A DNA stretch of 64,000 nucleotides from an uncultured Gemmatimonadales bacterium (GTDB lineage Bacteria; Gemmatimonadota; Gemmatimonadetes; Longimicrobiales; Gaopeijiaceae): the NCBI GenBank assembly GCA_937919655.1, contig CALFPJ010000048.1:1-64000 (forward strand), in the 5' to 3' direction. Positions 8,610 through 17,368 of this stretch are shown piece after piece. A program made the position numbers and the translations under genes. The first letter of the stretch is position 1, and each line of letters opens with the position of its first letter. The notes below the pieces were generated by a model that had not been told where the DNA came from, did not search any database, and was given only the letters and a program-made list of their open reading frames with translations.

Positions 8610-10856
8610 ATGTCTGACTTCAATGTGGTGAACGTCTCCCGGCGCGACGTGCTCAAGACGCTGGGGCTCGCGACCGGTTTCGTTGTGTCGTCCGCCGTCG
8701 TGCCGAAAGGCATCCGCGCCCTCGCCAACCGAGCGCTGGCCGATGGTATCCTGGCCGACCGTCTTGAGCCGTCGGTCTACCTTGCGCTCGACACAGATGG
8801 GATGGTTCATGCCTATATCCATCGAGTGGAGATGGGTCAGGGCGCCCGCACGGGACTCACGCAGATTCTCGCGGACGAGCTCGAGGCCAACTGGGATCGA
8901 ATTCACGTCGTACCCGCATTCGGCGACTTGAAGTTCGGCAGCCAGAATACCGACGGTTCGACCTCCATCCGGATGTTCTACGATGCCTTCCGCATGGCGG
9001 GCGCGACGGCTCGCCATATGCTTGAGGACGCAGCCGCTGCCGAATGGGGCGTCGCACGCGATCAGGTGGAGGCAACCGATCACAAGATCCTCAACAAGGT
9101 CACCGGGAGATCTCAGGACTATCGCGATTTCGTGGCGGCGGCCGCACTCCTGACGGCACCGGCGGCTGAGTCCGTGACGCTCAAGACGCGAGCACAGCAT
9201 CGCTACATCGGTAAGCCTGTGCGGAACCTCCACATGGAGGAATTCGCAACCGGGAGTTCGATCTATGGACAAGATGTGCGCCGGGAGGGGATGGTCTACG
9301 CGGTAGCCGCACGACCGCCCTCGGTGGGTGGCAAGCTCACCGGGTACAACCGGGAGGCCGCGCTCGCTGTCTCTGGGGTTTTGGACGTGGTCGAACTGCC
9401 AGAGATGAAGGCGGGGTGGGGCTTCCAACCCCTCGGCGGTGTCGCGGTAATCGCCACCAACACGTGGGCGGCTATCCAAGGTCGCAAAGCGTTGGCAGCG
9501 AGCTTCGACGGGGGGCCGAATGGGTCGTTCGACACGACCGAGTACGAGGCTTCACTGTGGCGTTCGATCGATGCGGGAGGGGAGGAGACCTACGCACGCG
9601 GAGACGTGGATACGGCGCTCGCGGGGTCGGCCCGACGCATCACAGCCGACTACTTCGTCCCTTTCCAGCACCACGCGCCCATGGAGCCGCCGGCAGCAAC
9701 AGCTGAGTGGATCGACGGCAAGCTGAATATCTGGACGAGTTGTCAGGACCCGCAGGCCGTGCAGAACACCGTGGCGCCATACGTCGGGGTCGCCGCTGAG
9801 GATATCTACGTTGAGGCCACGCTGCTGGGAGGGGCCTTCGGTCGGAAGTCGAAGCCCGACTTTGCTGTCGAAGCCGCCGTCCTGGCGACGCACGCGCAGC
9901 GGCCAGTAAAAATGATCTGGACGCGGGAAGACGATGTCCAGCATGGCTTTTATCATGCGATCTCCGCACAGCGCGTCGACGTGGGTCTCGATGCATCGGG
10001 TCGAGTGCAGGCGTGGGACCACCGGGCCGCGTATCCATCGCTGATGGAGACCGCGACGGGGCAGCAGACCGACGCGGCGACATCGTTCGAGGTGGGGCCC
10101 GTCATGGAGCAGCCCCTGGTCGTGCCGCACATGAGGATCCGGTCCGGTGAGGCGAAAGCGCATGTGCGAGTCGGCTGGCTGCGGTCCGTCACGAGCATTC
10201 AACACGCGTTTGCAATGGGTTCCATGATCGACGAGATCGCTGAGGTCACAGGCCGTCGACCCGATGAGGTATGGCAGGACCTGTTCGGATCTGTCCTCAC
10301 TGGCGCCGACCTCACCGACGCTAGCCGGCGCGAACCGAGACCTCTAGTCGCAGAGCGCCTCGGCGCCGTCCTGCGCCGTGTCACCGAAATGTCTGGGTAC
10401 GGCCGAGCGCTTCCTCCCGGGACCGGTATCGGCCTGGCGGCGTTCACGAGCTTCGGGAGCTTCACGGCCGCCGCGCTCGAGGTCAGCGTGTCAGAGGACG
10501 GCGAGGTGCACGTCCCGCGTGCGTGGACAGCGATCGACTGCGGTCTCGCGGTCAGTCCCGAACGCGTCACATCTCAGATGGAAGGCGCCGTCGTGTTCGG
10601 ACTGACCATCGCGCTGCACGGCGCGATCACCGTGAAAAATGGGGCGGTCGAGCAGGACAACTTCGACGGCTACCAGGTGTGCCGCATCAACGAAGCGCCC
10701 GAAGTCGAGGTCGCGATTTTTGAGAATGAGCACCCTCTCGGAGGGGCGGGCGAGCCGGGCGTACCGCCGGTTGCCGCAGCGTTGAGCAACGGGATCTTTG
10801 CCGCGGTTGGGAAGCGGATACGCAGGTTACCGGTCGGAGATCAACTGACGGGGTAG
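8610..10856 (+). CDS. Molybdopterin-binding large subunit of a molybdenum hydroxylase (IorB-like)
   Basis: A 748-residue subunit of the aldehyde oxidase/xanthine dehydrogenase family, IorB type, with a twin-arginine signal (SRRDVLK, residues 10-16), so the Moco enzyme is exported folded together with the small subunit. Typical segments are seen: GQGARTGL, LGGAFGRKSKPDF near the cofactor, and GGAGEPGVPPVAAAL at the C-terminus, whose Glu is the usual catalytic base. Such enzymes hydroxylate N-heteroaromatics or oxidise aldehydes using water as the oxygen source. Neither a cytochrome partner nor an XdhC-type maturation gene is adjacent. Substrate unknown. Confidence 0.92.
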   Translation: MSDFNVVNVSRRDVLKTLGLATGFVVSSAVVPKGIRALANRALADGILADRLEPSVYLALDTDGMVHAYIHRVEMGQGARTGLTQILADELEANWDRIHVVPAFGDLKFGSQNTDGSTSIRMFYDAFRMAGATARHMLEDAAAAEWGVARDQVEATDHKILNKVTGRSQDYRDFVAAAALLTAPAAESVTLKTRAQHRYIGKPVRNLHMEEFATGSSIYGQDVRREGMVYAVAARPPSVGGKLTGYNREAALAVSGVLDVVELPEMKAGWGFQPLGGVAVIATNTWAAIQGRKALAASFDGGPNGSFDTTEYEASLWRSIDAGGEETYARGDVDTALAGSARRITADYFVPFQHHAPMEPPAATAEWIDGKLNIWTSCQDPQAVQNTVAPYVGVAAEDIYVEATLLGGAFGRKSKPDFAVEAAVLATHAQRPVKMIWTREDDVQHGFYHAISAQRVDVGLDASGRVQAWDHRAAYPSLMETATGQQTDAATSFEVGPVMEQPLVVPHMRIRSGEAKAHVRVGWLRSVTSIQHAFAMGSMIDEIAEVTGRRPDEVWQDLFGSVLTGADLTDASRREPRPLVAERLGAVLRRVTEMSGYGRALPPGTGIGLAAFTSFGSFTAAALEVSVSEDGEVHVPRAWTAIDCGLAVSPERVTSQMEGAVVFGLTIALHGAITVKNGAVEQDNFDGYQVCRINEAPEVEVAIFENEHPLGGAGEPGVPPVAAALSNGIFAAVGKRIRRLPVGDQLTG

Positions 10857-10958
10857 CTTCGGCGGGTTGGGACGTTCCTTGGCGCCTAAGCTCCGGCAAG
10901 TTTATCTGTACCGCGGACCCACTCCAGTGGAGAGGATCGAAATGAGCGAGGGGCTCCA

Positions 10959-11924
10959 ATGAAGGCGCAACGCAGACTCCTGCCGGACCGCGGCGACCGA
11001 GAATTAGAGCTCGGATTTGGGTCCGTCGTTTCATGGACACGCAACGGCGCCTCCTCAATCGCGACGGCACCTTAAACGTCCGGCGTACCGGGCTGGGGTT
11101 CTGGGAATCGTTTCCCCTCTGTCACCTCCTGCTTGAGCTGACTTGGCCCCGTTTTCTGGCACTAGTAGGGGCCTTCTACTTGACCCTCAACGCCCTTTTT
11201 TGGGCTCGCTTATCCCTCGCTCGGGCCAGATGCCGTATCTGGAGGAATCGCGATCACCTTTGCCGCTCGGGTCGTCGAGGCCTTCTTCTTCAGCGTGCAG
11301 ACTTCGGCGACGCTGGACTACGGGGGACTTGCACCCAACGGGCTCATCGCGAATCTACTCGTGACCGTCGAGTCCCTGGCTGGCCTACTGAGCTTCGGTT
11401 TGGTGTCTGGTCTGATGTTCGCGCGCTTTGTACGGCCCGTGGCACGGGTCCTCTACAGTGACGTCGCGGTAGTCGCCCCGTACCGAGACATTTCCGCGTT
11501 TAAGTTGCGCCTGATCAATCAGCGAACCACGGAGATCTCTGATCTGGCCATCCGCGTGATCTTAGTGCGCCGGCAGAAGGACGGGGAGGGCCGGGAGTAC
11601 ATTGAGCTCGAACTGGAGCGTTCCAAGGTCGCGTTCTTCCCTTTGGCTTGGACTGTCGTGCACCCAACTGAGGAAGGGAGCCCGCTGCTGGGACTCACCT
11701 CCGAGGCACTGAGGGAGTGCGAAGCAGAGTTCCTGATCCTTCTCCAAGGGTTCGACGAGACCTTCTCTCAGGTGGTGCACTCGCGGCCTTCTTATCGGGC
11801 GGAGGAGGTCGTGTTTGGAGCCCGATTCGTAAACATGTTCGATCAGGCGGCCGCCGAACACGGCGACATCAGCGTCGATGTCGCGCTGCTGCACGACGTG
11901 GAGCGCGCGGCGCTGCCCCTCTAA
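10959..11924 (+). pseudogene. KirBac inward-rectifier K+ channel, two frameshifts and altered filter
   Basis: Three consecutive frames together encode a KirBac channel. Frame A from ATG 10959 gives the N-terminal slide-helix region (ELGFGSVVS). Near 11031 one base is missing, after which frame B reads RRLLNRDGTLNVRRTGLG and the first membrane helix (HLLLELTWPRFLAL). In the T6 run at 11196-11201 one extra T shifts to frame C, which reads the pore helix (EAFFFSVQTSAT), the second helix and the whole cytoplasmic domain (ARFVRPVARVL, SWTV-like AWTVVHPTEE, ETFSQVVHSRPSY). The selectivity filter reads TLDYG; Gly is normal where Asp is encoded (GAC 11316-11318). Two shifts plus a filter change argue for decay rather than one sequencing slip. 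Confidence 0.82.
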
Positions 11925-11936
11925 GCTGGAGGCGAT

Positions 11937-11974
11937 CCGCCCTTTCATTGCGGTTGAATGCCCCAGCAGGGCGG
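11937..11974 (+). terminator. Weak hairpin after the KirBac relic
   Basis: CCGCCCT (11937-11943) pairs with AGGGCGG (11968-11974) across a 24-nt loop, shortly after the channel stop codon. The following bases (CTATCTTCC) are only partly T-rich and the loop is long, so termination is possible but weak. Confidence 0.3.
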
Positions 11975-12029
11975 CTATCTTCCTCGCTCTTCAACCGTCA
12001 AGACCGCGTAGACTCGAGGGGGAACGTGA

Positions 12030-13460
12030 GTGAGTGACAATTTTTGGGCCCTGGTGATCGCGGTCATCAACATCGGATTGTGGTCGATCCTGTATGTCTA
12101 CATCTACTACAACCTCCTGCTCATTTGGTTGGAGTGGCATACGCGTAACAAGACCACGCCGCCGCCGCCCGCACCCGAGGAATGGCCGGGGGTCACTGTT
12201 CAGTTGCCGATGTACAACGAGGCTGAGGTGTGCGAGGCGCTCCTGGCAGCTGTAGTTGCGCTGGACTACCCCCGGGACAAGCTCCACATCCAGGTGCTAG
12301 ACGATTCAACGGATCGGACCTCTGCGCTTGTGGCTGCCCGGGTCGCAGAGTATCAACGGCAGGGCGTCAGCGTCTCCCACCTGCAGCGAGTCGACAGGGT
12401 CGGATACAAAGCCGGGGCCCTCGCAGAAGGACTGCTTGAGACCGACGACCCATTCCTCCTCCTGCTCGACGCAGATTTTCTGCCGAACCCGACACTCCTT
12501 CGAGAGGTCCTTCCGCATTTCGCGGACCCAAAGGTCGGGATGGTCCAGGCGCGGTGGGGGCACATTCGCCCCCCCGCAACAAGCCTCGAGCGCTCGGCGG
12601 CCTTTTGGATCGACAGGCACTTTGCCATTGAGCAGGTCGCTCGCAGTCGCTCAGGGCACTTCTTTCACTTCAATGGCACCGGGGGGGTGTGGCGTCGATC
12701 AGCTATTGACGATGCGGGTGGATGGGCCGCCGACACCCTGGCGGAAGACCTCGACCTCAGCCTACGTGCTTGGCAAAAGGGTTGGCGCTTCGTCTACGCA
12801 CACGACACGATCGTCCCGGCTCTACTGCCCCCCGATGTCCGAGCTCTCAAGATCCAGCAGGGCCGGTGGTCGACGGGCGCGTTCCAGGTCGCCCGCAAGC
12901 ACCTCCCGGCCTTGTGGCGCTCGTCCCAAAGAAAACGTGACGTCGCGTTTATCACGCTACAAGTGACGGGATATTCATTCCCGACCCTGCTTCTCGCTCT
13001 GGCTCTTTTCGCAGCGCCCGCAGCTTGGGCGCGCCCACACTTGGGATCGTTCTGGCGCTTTACCATGATCGACCTTCCCGCGATCAGCTTCGTGGTCGGG
13101 CTGATCGTCCAAGCGGTGATATCCGGAGCGCGGAGGGGCAGGCAGGCGGGATGGCTCGAGTTCGAGGCGTCCTCTCTGGGACTCGGCTTGGCGCCCCTAG
13201 TGTTCTCCGCCGGACTTCAGGGCCTACGGAGCCTTGGGGGTGCCTTTCAGCGCACACCGAAACGTACCGGAGGAGCTGAATGGCTCTGGAGTTCAGGGGC
13301 GGCCATCGAAGTCGGTCTAGCGATTTGGTGTGCGGCCGGCGCGGTCGGGGCCGGGCTACTCGGGGGGTGGTCCTGCGTGCCCATCCCGCTTGTCGCTAGT
13401 GTGGGACTCGCGGTGTTCGGGGTCGGTAGCATGAGAGGGAGCGCGGCACGGACTCCTTGA
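12030..13460 (+). CDS. Membrane glycosyltransferase, GT2 (cellulose-synthase-like)
   Basis: A 476-residue processive-type GT2. One N-terminal membrane helix (about 8-30) precedes a GT-A domain with the expected signatures: VQLPMYNE, the nucleotide-binding LDDSTD, the metal-binding LLDADF, the acceptor-base EDLD and the QQGRW (QxxRW) motif. Four or so C-terminal helices (about 305-470) form the membrane part. It resembles the CESA-CaSu-A2 group, which makes beta-linked glucans, mannans or glycolipids from nucleotide sugars. Start is GTG 12030 after a purine-rich GAGGGGG; an ATG is not available. No BcsB, PilZ domain or cellulase is adjacent, so cellulose itself is unlikely. Product not known. 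Confidence 0.88.
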   Translation: MSDNFWALVIAVINIGLWSILYVYIYYNLLLIWLEWHTRNKTTPPPPAPEEWPGVTVQLPMYNEAEVCEALLAAVVALDYPRDKLHIQVLDDSTDRTSALVAARVAEYQRQGVSVSHLQRVDRVGYKAGALAEGLLETDDPFLLLLDADFLPNPTLLREVLPHFADPKVGMVQARWGHIRPPATSLERSAAFWIDRHFAIEQVARSRSGHFFHFNGTGGVWRRSAIDDAGGWAADTLAEDLDLSLRAWQKGWRFVYAHDTIVPALLPPDVRALKIQQGRWSTGAFQVARKHLPALWRSSQRKRDVAFITLQVTGYSFPTLLLALALFAAPAAWARPHLGSFWRFTMIDLPAISFVVGLIVQAVISGARRGRQAGWLEFEASSLGLGLAPLVFSAGLQGLRSLGGAFQRTPKRTGGAEWLWSSGAAIEVGLAIWCAAGAVGAGLLGGWSCVPIPLVASVGLAVFGVGSMRGSAARTP

Positions 13461-14146
13461 GCCGTATCCCGTATGGAGACGATGACCGTACCGACCCCAC
13501 GCTCCCCAGCCGCCTCCGCCTGACGCGCGAGCCCCTAGCACCGGTCCATGAAGAGCCGATCATTCATGGGGCAGTCACCGACGCGGAGTCCACCATCCTG
13601 GTCACTGTCACTCCGCCATCAAAGTCACCGGGGGGGCAACCGCGACGCTTCTCAGCGCTGGAAGCACCCACGCGCCGATCGAGACGAGTCCGACCAAGGC
13701 GGCCACAATCCGACCAGTGGCGTTTTGGATCCCCCTGTGAATGGACGCGCCCTAGGCGTCGTCTCCGAGCCGAGCAGGGTGAGCAGGACCACTACCTCGA
13801 ACTCTCCCAGATCGTCACGTCCACTCATTCCCCGCGCCGTTCACCCGAGTCACTAACTTTGTTTGGGTCAACAATGTCTCATAGCGATCCCACGCCAGAC
13901 CAAGGGGGTCGCCCCGTGCCCAAGCTGTACTATCTTGCACGCTGAGGCCGAGCTGGACGCCTACCAGTATGCCCTGAACGAGTAGGTATCCCGTCACCAA
14001 GTCCGCAGGGCCGGCCTTGGCCCGAGCGGGTCCTCTCGTCCCCACAGCTGCCGACAGCGCCCTGGGGGACGCAGCCGTTCTACCGGGCGTTGAAGCCTAG
14101 TGAACAGCAGCTTGGCTGTTAAAACCGATCCTTTTGAGCGACTACG
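13461..14146. other. 686-bp intergenic stretch, decayed
   Basis: No intact gene is supported here. The left part contains remnants of a PadR regulator on the minus strand (annotated separately). A plus-strand frame from 13457 to 13945 is Arg/Ser/Pro-rich with no recognisable fold and is best explained as the shadow of that relic. A short hairpin (14103-14108 with 14115-14120) lies just before the PLP decarboxylase but has no T-tract on the plus strand. From 13829 to 14146 I see nothing else. Confidence 0.5.
13608..13828 (-). pseudogene. PadR-family regulator relic
   Basis: Reading leftward from ATG 13828 the frame gives MSGRDDLGEFEVVVLLTLL, close to the start of PadR regulators (xxLGEFExxVLLAxLRLGDDAYG). 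One base is then missing, and the adjacent frame continues as RLGDDA-stop-GASIHRGIQNATGR and VSIGAWVLPALR, where relatives have GDDAYG..I...I...TGR..SIGAV...L.RL. The Tyr codon has become TAG. Together this is the N-terminal winged helix of a PadR protein carrying a frameshift and a nonsense mutation; the C-terminal helix is absent. In related bacteria such PadR genes sit beside ABC permeases; none is adjacent here. The match is from memory of the family pattern. Confidence 0.55.
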
Positions 14147-15649
14147 ATGAACAACGCACACCGCCTGGCCCCTCTGAACATGGATGGCGCCAGCTTCCGT
14201 GACCTGGGGCACGACCTGGTAGACCGCATCGCCGACTTCCTGGATGGCATTTCGGCGTCGCCGGTCACGACAGGGGACTCACCAGAAGAGGTGCGTACGC
14301 TCATTCGGGCCGATGCCCCCATGCCCCGCGAGGGGCGGGATGCGGCGGAGCTCCTCGCTGAGAGCAGCGGGTGGATCTTCGACCGATCTCTGCACAACGG
14401 GCACCCGCGCTTCATGGGATACATCACTTCATCAGCCGCGCCGATCGGGATGCTCGGGGATATGCTGGCGGCGGCGGTAAACCCCAACGTGGGCGCCTGG
14501 ACGCTGTCTCCGGTGGCCACCGAGATCGAAGCGCAGACGGTGCGCTGGATCGCCGAGCTGCTGCGGTATCCCACCGACGCCGGCGGCCTCATGGTGAGCG
14601 GCGGGAATATGGCCAACATGGCCTGCTTTTGGGCCGCTCGGGTCGCGGTTGGCGGACAGAGCATGCGGGCGACGGGCCGAAGCGCCGACGGCAGGCCTCT
14701 CGTGGTCTTGGCGTCAGCCGAAACCCACACCTGGCTGCAGAAGGCCACAGATTTAGGCGGTCTTGGGACCGACGCCATCCAGTGGGTCGAGACGGACTCC
14801 GATCTCTGCATGAAACCAGCAGCGCTGAGGGCGGCGCTGGACGAAGTCGAAGCTGCGGGACAGACACCCATGATGGTGGTCGCCAGCGCCGGCTCGGTGA
14901 GTACGGGTGCCGTCGACCCCCTTCGGGCGATCTCCAAAATATGCCGCGACCGTGGCGTCTGGCTCCACGTGGACGGGGCTTACGGGGGCTTCGCGGCTAT
15001 GCTGCCCGATGCGCCCGAAGAGCTCTGCTACCTCGCGCTCGCCGACTCGGTGGCAGTGGATCCCCACAAGTGGCTCTACGCGCCAATGGAAGCCGGGTGT
15101 GCTCTGGTGCGTGACCCCGAACATCTACGCGCTGCATTCAGTTACCACCCTCCCTACTATCACTTCGGCGTCGAAGCCAACAATTACGTGGACTTTAGCC
15201 CCCAAAATTCCCGGGGCTTCCGGGCACTGAAGGTATGGCTCGGCCTTCAGCAAGCTGGACGGGAAGGGTACGAACGCATGCTCGCCGACGACTGCCGGCT
15301 GTCACGATTGCTGTACCGCGAGGCCGAACTCCATCCTGACCTTGAGGCGTTCGGCCAAGGTCTGAGCATCACCACCTTCCGTTACGTCCCAGCGCAACTC
15401 CGCGAAAGGCTGGGCGATCCGGAGACTGAGCTGTACCTCAACGACCTAAATAAGGAAATCCAGGCTCGCCTGGAGAGGGGAGGAGAGATCTTCCTGTCCA
15501 ATGCCGTAGTGGGCGGGCGTTATCTGCTCCGAGGCTGCATCGTAAACTTCCGAACGGACGAAGAAGACGTGCGTGCCATCCCCCGTGTCGTCGCGCGGGT
15601 GGGCGCCGAGACTCATGCGGAGTTGGGCGTAGCCCTAACGGACGGGTGA
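14147..15649 (+). CDS. Group II PLP-dependent amino acid decarboxylase
   Basis: A 500-residue aspartate-aminotransferase-fold decarboxylase of the aromatic-amino-acid/glutamate decarboxylase group. The PLP lysine is Lys308 in AVDPHKWLYAP; the ring-stacking His lies in SAETHTWLQKA and the pyridine-binding Asp in VDGAYGG. The pattern SGGNMANM and the arrangement NPNVGAW and SPVATEIE fit the AADC branch more than GadB. It removes the carboxyl group of an L-amino acid (Tyr, Trp, DOPA or similar) in the cytoplasm; specificity cannot be read reliably. The gene stands alone; its start ATG lies after a decayed region with no obvious Shine-Dalgarno. Confidence 0.9.
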   Translation: MNNAHRLAPLNMDGASFRDLGHDLVDRIADFLDGISASPVTTGDSPEEVRTLIRADAPMPREGRDAAELLAESSGWIFDRSLHNGHPRFMGYITSSAAPIGMLGDMLAAAVNPNVGAWTLSPVATEIEAQTVRWIAELLRYPTDAGGLMVSGGNMANMACFWAARVAVGGQSMRATGRSADGRPLVVLASAETHTWLQKATDLGGLGTDAIQWVETDSDLCMKPAALRAALDEVEAAGQTPMMVVASAGSVSTGAVDPLRAISKICRDRGVWLHVDGAYGGFAAMLPDAPEELCYLALADSVAVDPHKWLYAPMEAGCALVRDPEHLRAAFSYHPPYYHFGVEANNYVDFSPQNSRGFRALKVWLGLQQAGREGYERMLADDCRLSRLLYREAELHPDLEAFGQGLSITTFRYVPAQLRERLGDPETELYLNDLNKEIQARLERGGEIFLSNAVVGGRYLLRGCIVNFRTDEEDVRAIPRVVARVGAETHAELGVALTDG

Positions 15650-15778
15650 CCCGCGGTGAACCCAACCGTCTCCACTGCCACGGCGGCGCGCGGTAGCGGT
15701 AACTTCTGAACGCGCACCGGCATGGGTCCGGGCGACGCCGTGACCCGCAGGGGTCCCAAGTCCTTCCGCGTTTTGGTT

Positions 15779-17368
15779 ATGACAATGTTGCCGCCCGAAA
15801 TCGAGATCGAGCTGACGCTCGACGAGGCCGACGACGACGAGGCCGTGCGCCGAAAGGCCGCACGCCAGATCGGCTACGAGCCGGGGGACCTCCCCGAGCT
15901 CACCCTGCGCAAAAAGTCTATTGACGCCCGGCACGGCAGAGTGGTCTTTCGGCTCCTATTGGAGGTGGCTCCGGAGCCTCGTGAACTCGGAGCGCCACAT
16001 CCCGTGGATGTGGATCGCTTGGATAGAGTCATCGTGGTCGGGGACGGACCAGCGGGGTTGTTCTGCGCGTACGAACTCGCGCGCCGCGGCATCGGCTGTA
16101 CGGTTTTGGACAGGGGCAAGACGGTGCAGCCCCGCCGCAGGGACCTGAGGGGACTAAACCAGTTCGGAGTCGTGGACGGCGACAGCAACTATTGCTTCGG
16201 CGAGGGCGGAGCCGGCACCTATAGCGACGGCAAGCTCTACACTCGGTCCCACAAGCGCGGCGACTGCCGCGATGTGCTCGAGGTATTGGCGCTACACGGG
16301 GCTCCGGAGTCGATCCTCACTGACGCACGACCTCACATCGGCAGCAACAAGCTGCCCAAGGTCGTCACTTCCATGCGAGAGCACTTGGAGGCGCGCGGGG
16401 TGACGTTCCGATTCGGGGCACGGGTGGTGGCTTTGCTGACGAGGGAGCAGGGCTCGGGACGTCGCGTGTGCGGGGTGCGGCTCGAGTCCGGAGACGAAGT
16501 CGCCGCCGACGCGGTGGTGCTGGCTACCGGGCACTCGGCGCGGGACGTCTTCCGCATGCTGCTCGACGCCGGGGTGGCCCTCGAGCCGAAGGCGTTCGCC
16601 TTAGGCGTACGCATCGAGCACCCTCAGCCGTTTATCAATCGCATTCAGTACGGCCGCCATGCGGCGCATACCAAGCTCCCGAACGCTCCGTACAAACTTG
16701 CCTTCACCGAGTCCGGGCGCGGCGTTTTCAGCTTCTGCATGTGCCCCGGCGGCTTCATCGTTCCAGCATCTACGAACTCCGGCGAACTCGTCTTGAACGG
16801 CATGAGCCTGTCGCGGCGCGACTCCCCCTACGCGAACTCCGGTCTGGTTGTAGGGGTTGAGGTCGCAGACGCCCTCAAGGCCGGATTCAGCGGACCCTTG
16901 GCGGGCGTGGATCTGCAGCACCGCATAGAAGAGGCGGCCTGGCAGGCAGGCGGAGGCGATCTGCGCGCACCCGCCACTCGAGCCACCGACTTCGTGGCCG
17001 GTCGGGGCTCGACCACAGTGCCTGGGACCAGCTACCAGCCCGGACTGGCCGCCGGGAATGTGGGAGACGTTTTGGACGTCGTCGGCCTCGGCATCGCGGA
17101 GCGGATGCGCCGCGCGCTCAACGTCTTCGAGAAACGAATGCGCGGATACGTGAGTGAAGAGGCCGTGTTGGTTGGCGTTGAGTCCCGGACAAGTTCACCG
17201 GTGCGGGTACCCAGGGACTCGGAGAGCCTCACGAGTCCAGACCTCGGTGGACTCTACCCCTGCGGCGAAGGCGCGGGATACGCTGGCGGCATCATGAGCG
17301 CAGCAATGGACGGCATGAGTGTGGCGCGCGCGGTCGCGACGGCGCTTCCCTCGGCGTCGTCTACCTGA
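15779..17368 (+). CDS. COG2509-type FAD-dependent dehydrogenase
   Basis: A 529-residue flavoprotein. An N-terminal ~75-residue domain (ELTLDEADDDEAVRRKAARQ onward) precedes the Rossmann GxGxxG-type site VIVVGDGPAGLFCAYELARR; GEGGAGTYSDGKLYTR and the C-terminal GLYPCGEGAGYAGGI are hallmarks of the COG2509 family, whose reaction is not established. ATG 15779 was chosen over an in-frame ATG at 15722 because the conserved N-terminal domain begins close to it. The last 8 bp overlap the end of hldD on the other strand, so the two genes converge with no room for a terminator between them. Confidence 0.87.
   Translation: MTMLPPEIEIELTLDEADDDEAVRRKAARQIGYEPGDLPELTLRKKSIDARHGRVVFRLLLEVAPEPRELGAPHPVDVDRLDRVIVVGDGPAGLFCAYELARRGIGCTVLDRGKTVQPRRRDLRGLNQFGVVDGDSNYCFGEGGAGTYSDGKLYTRSHKRGDCRDVLEVLALHGAPESILTDARPHIGSNKLPKVVTSMREHLEARGVTFRFGARVVALLTREQGSGRRVCGVRLESGDEVAADAVVLATGHSARDVFRMLLDAGVALEPKAFALGVRIEHPQPFINRIQYGRHAAHTKLPNAPYKLAFTESGRGVFSFCMCPGGFIVPASTNSGELVLNGMSLSRRDSPYANSGLVVGVEVADALKAGFSGPLAGVDLQHRIEEAAWQAGGGDLRAPATRATDFVAGRGSTTVPGTSYQPGLAAGNVGDVLDVVGLGIAERMRRALNVFEKRMRGYVSEEAVLVGVESRTSSPVRVPRDSESLTSPDLGGLYPCGEGAGYAGGIMSAAMDGMSVARAVATALPSASST

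Noticed and set aside
13457-13945. 162-residue plus-strand frame after the GT2 gene
   Set aside because: Arg/Ser/Pro-rich, starts with TTG, no fold pattern; it overlaps a minus-strand PadR relic that explains the composition.
14103-14120. Six-bp hairpin before the PLP decarboxylase
   Set aside because: No T-tract on the relevant strand and the stem is too short for a confident terminator.
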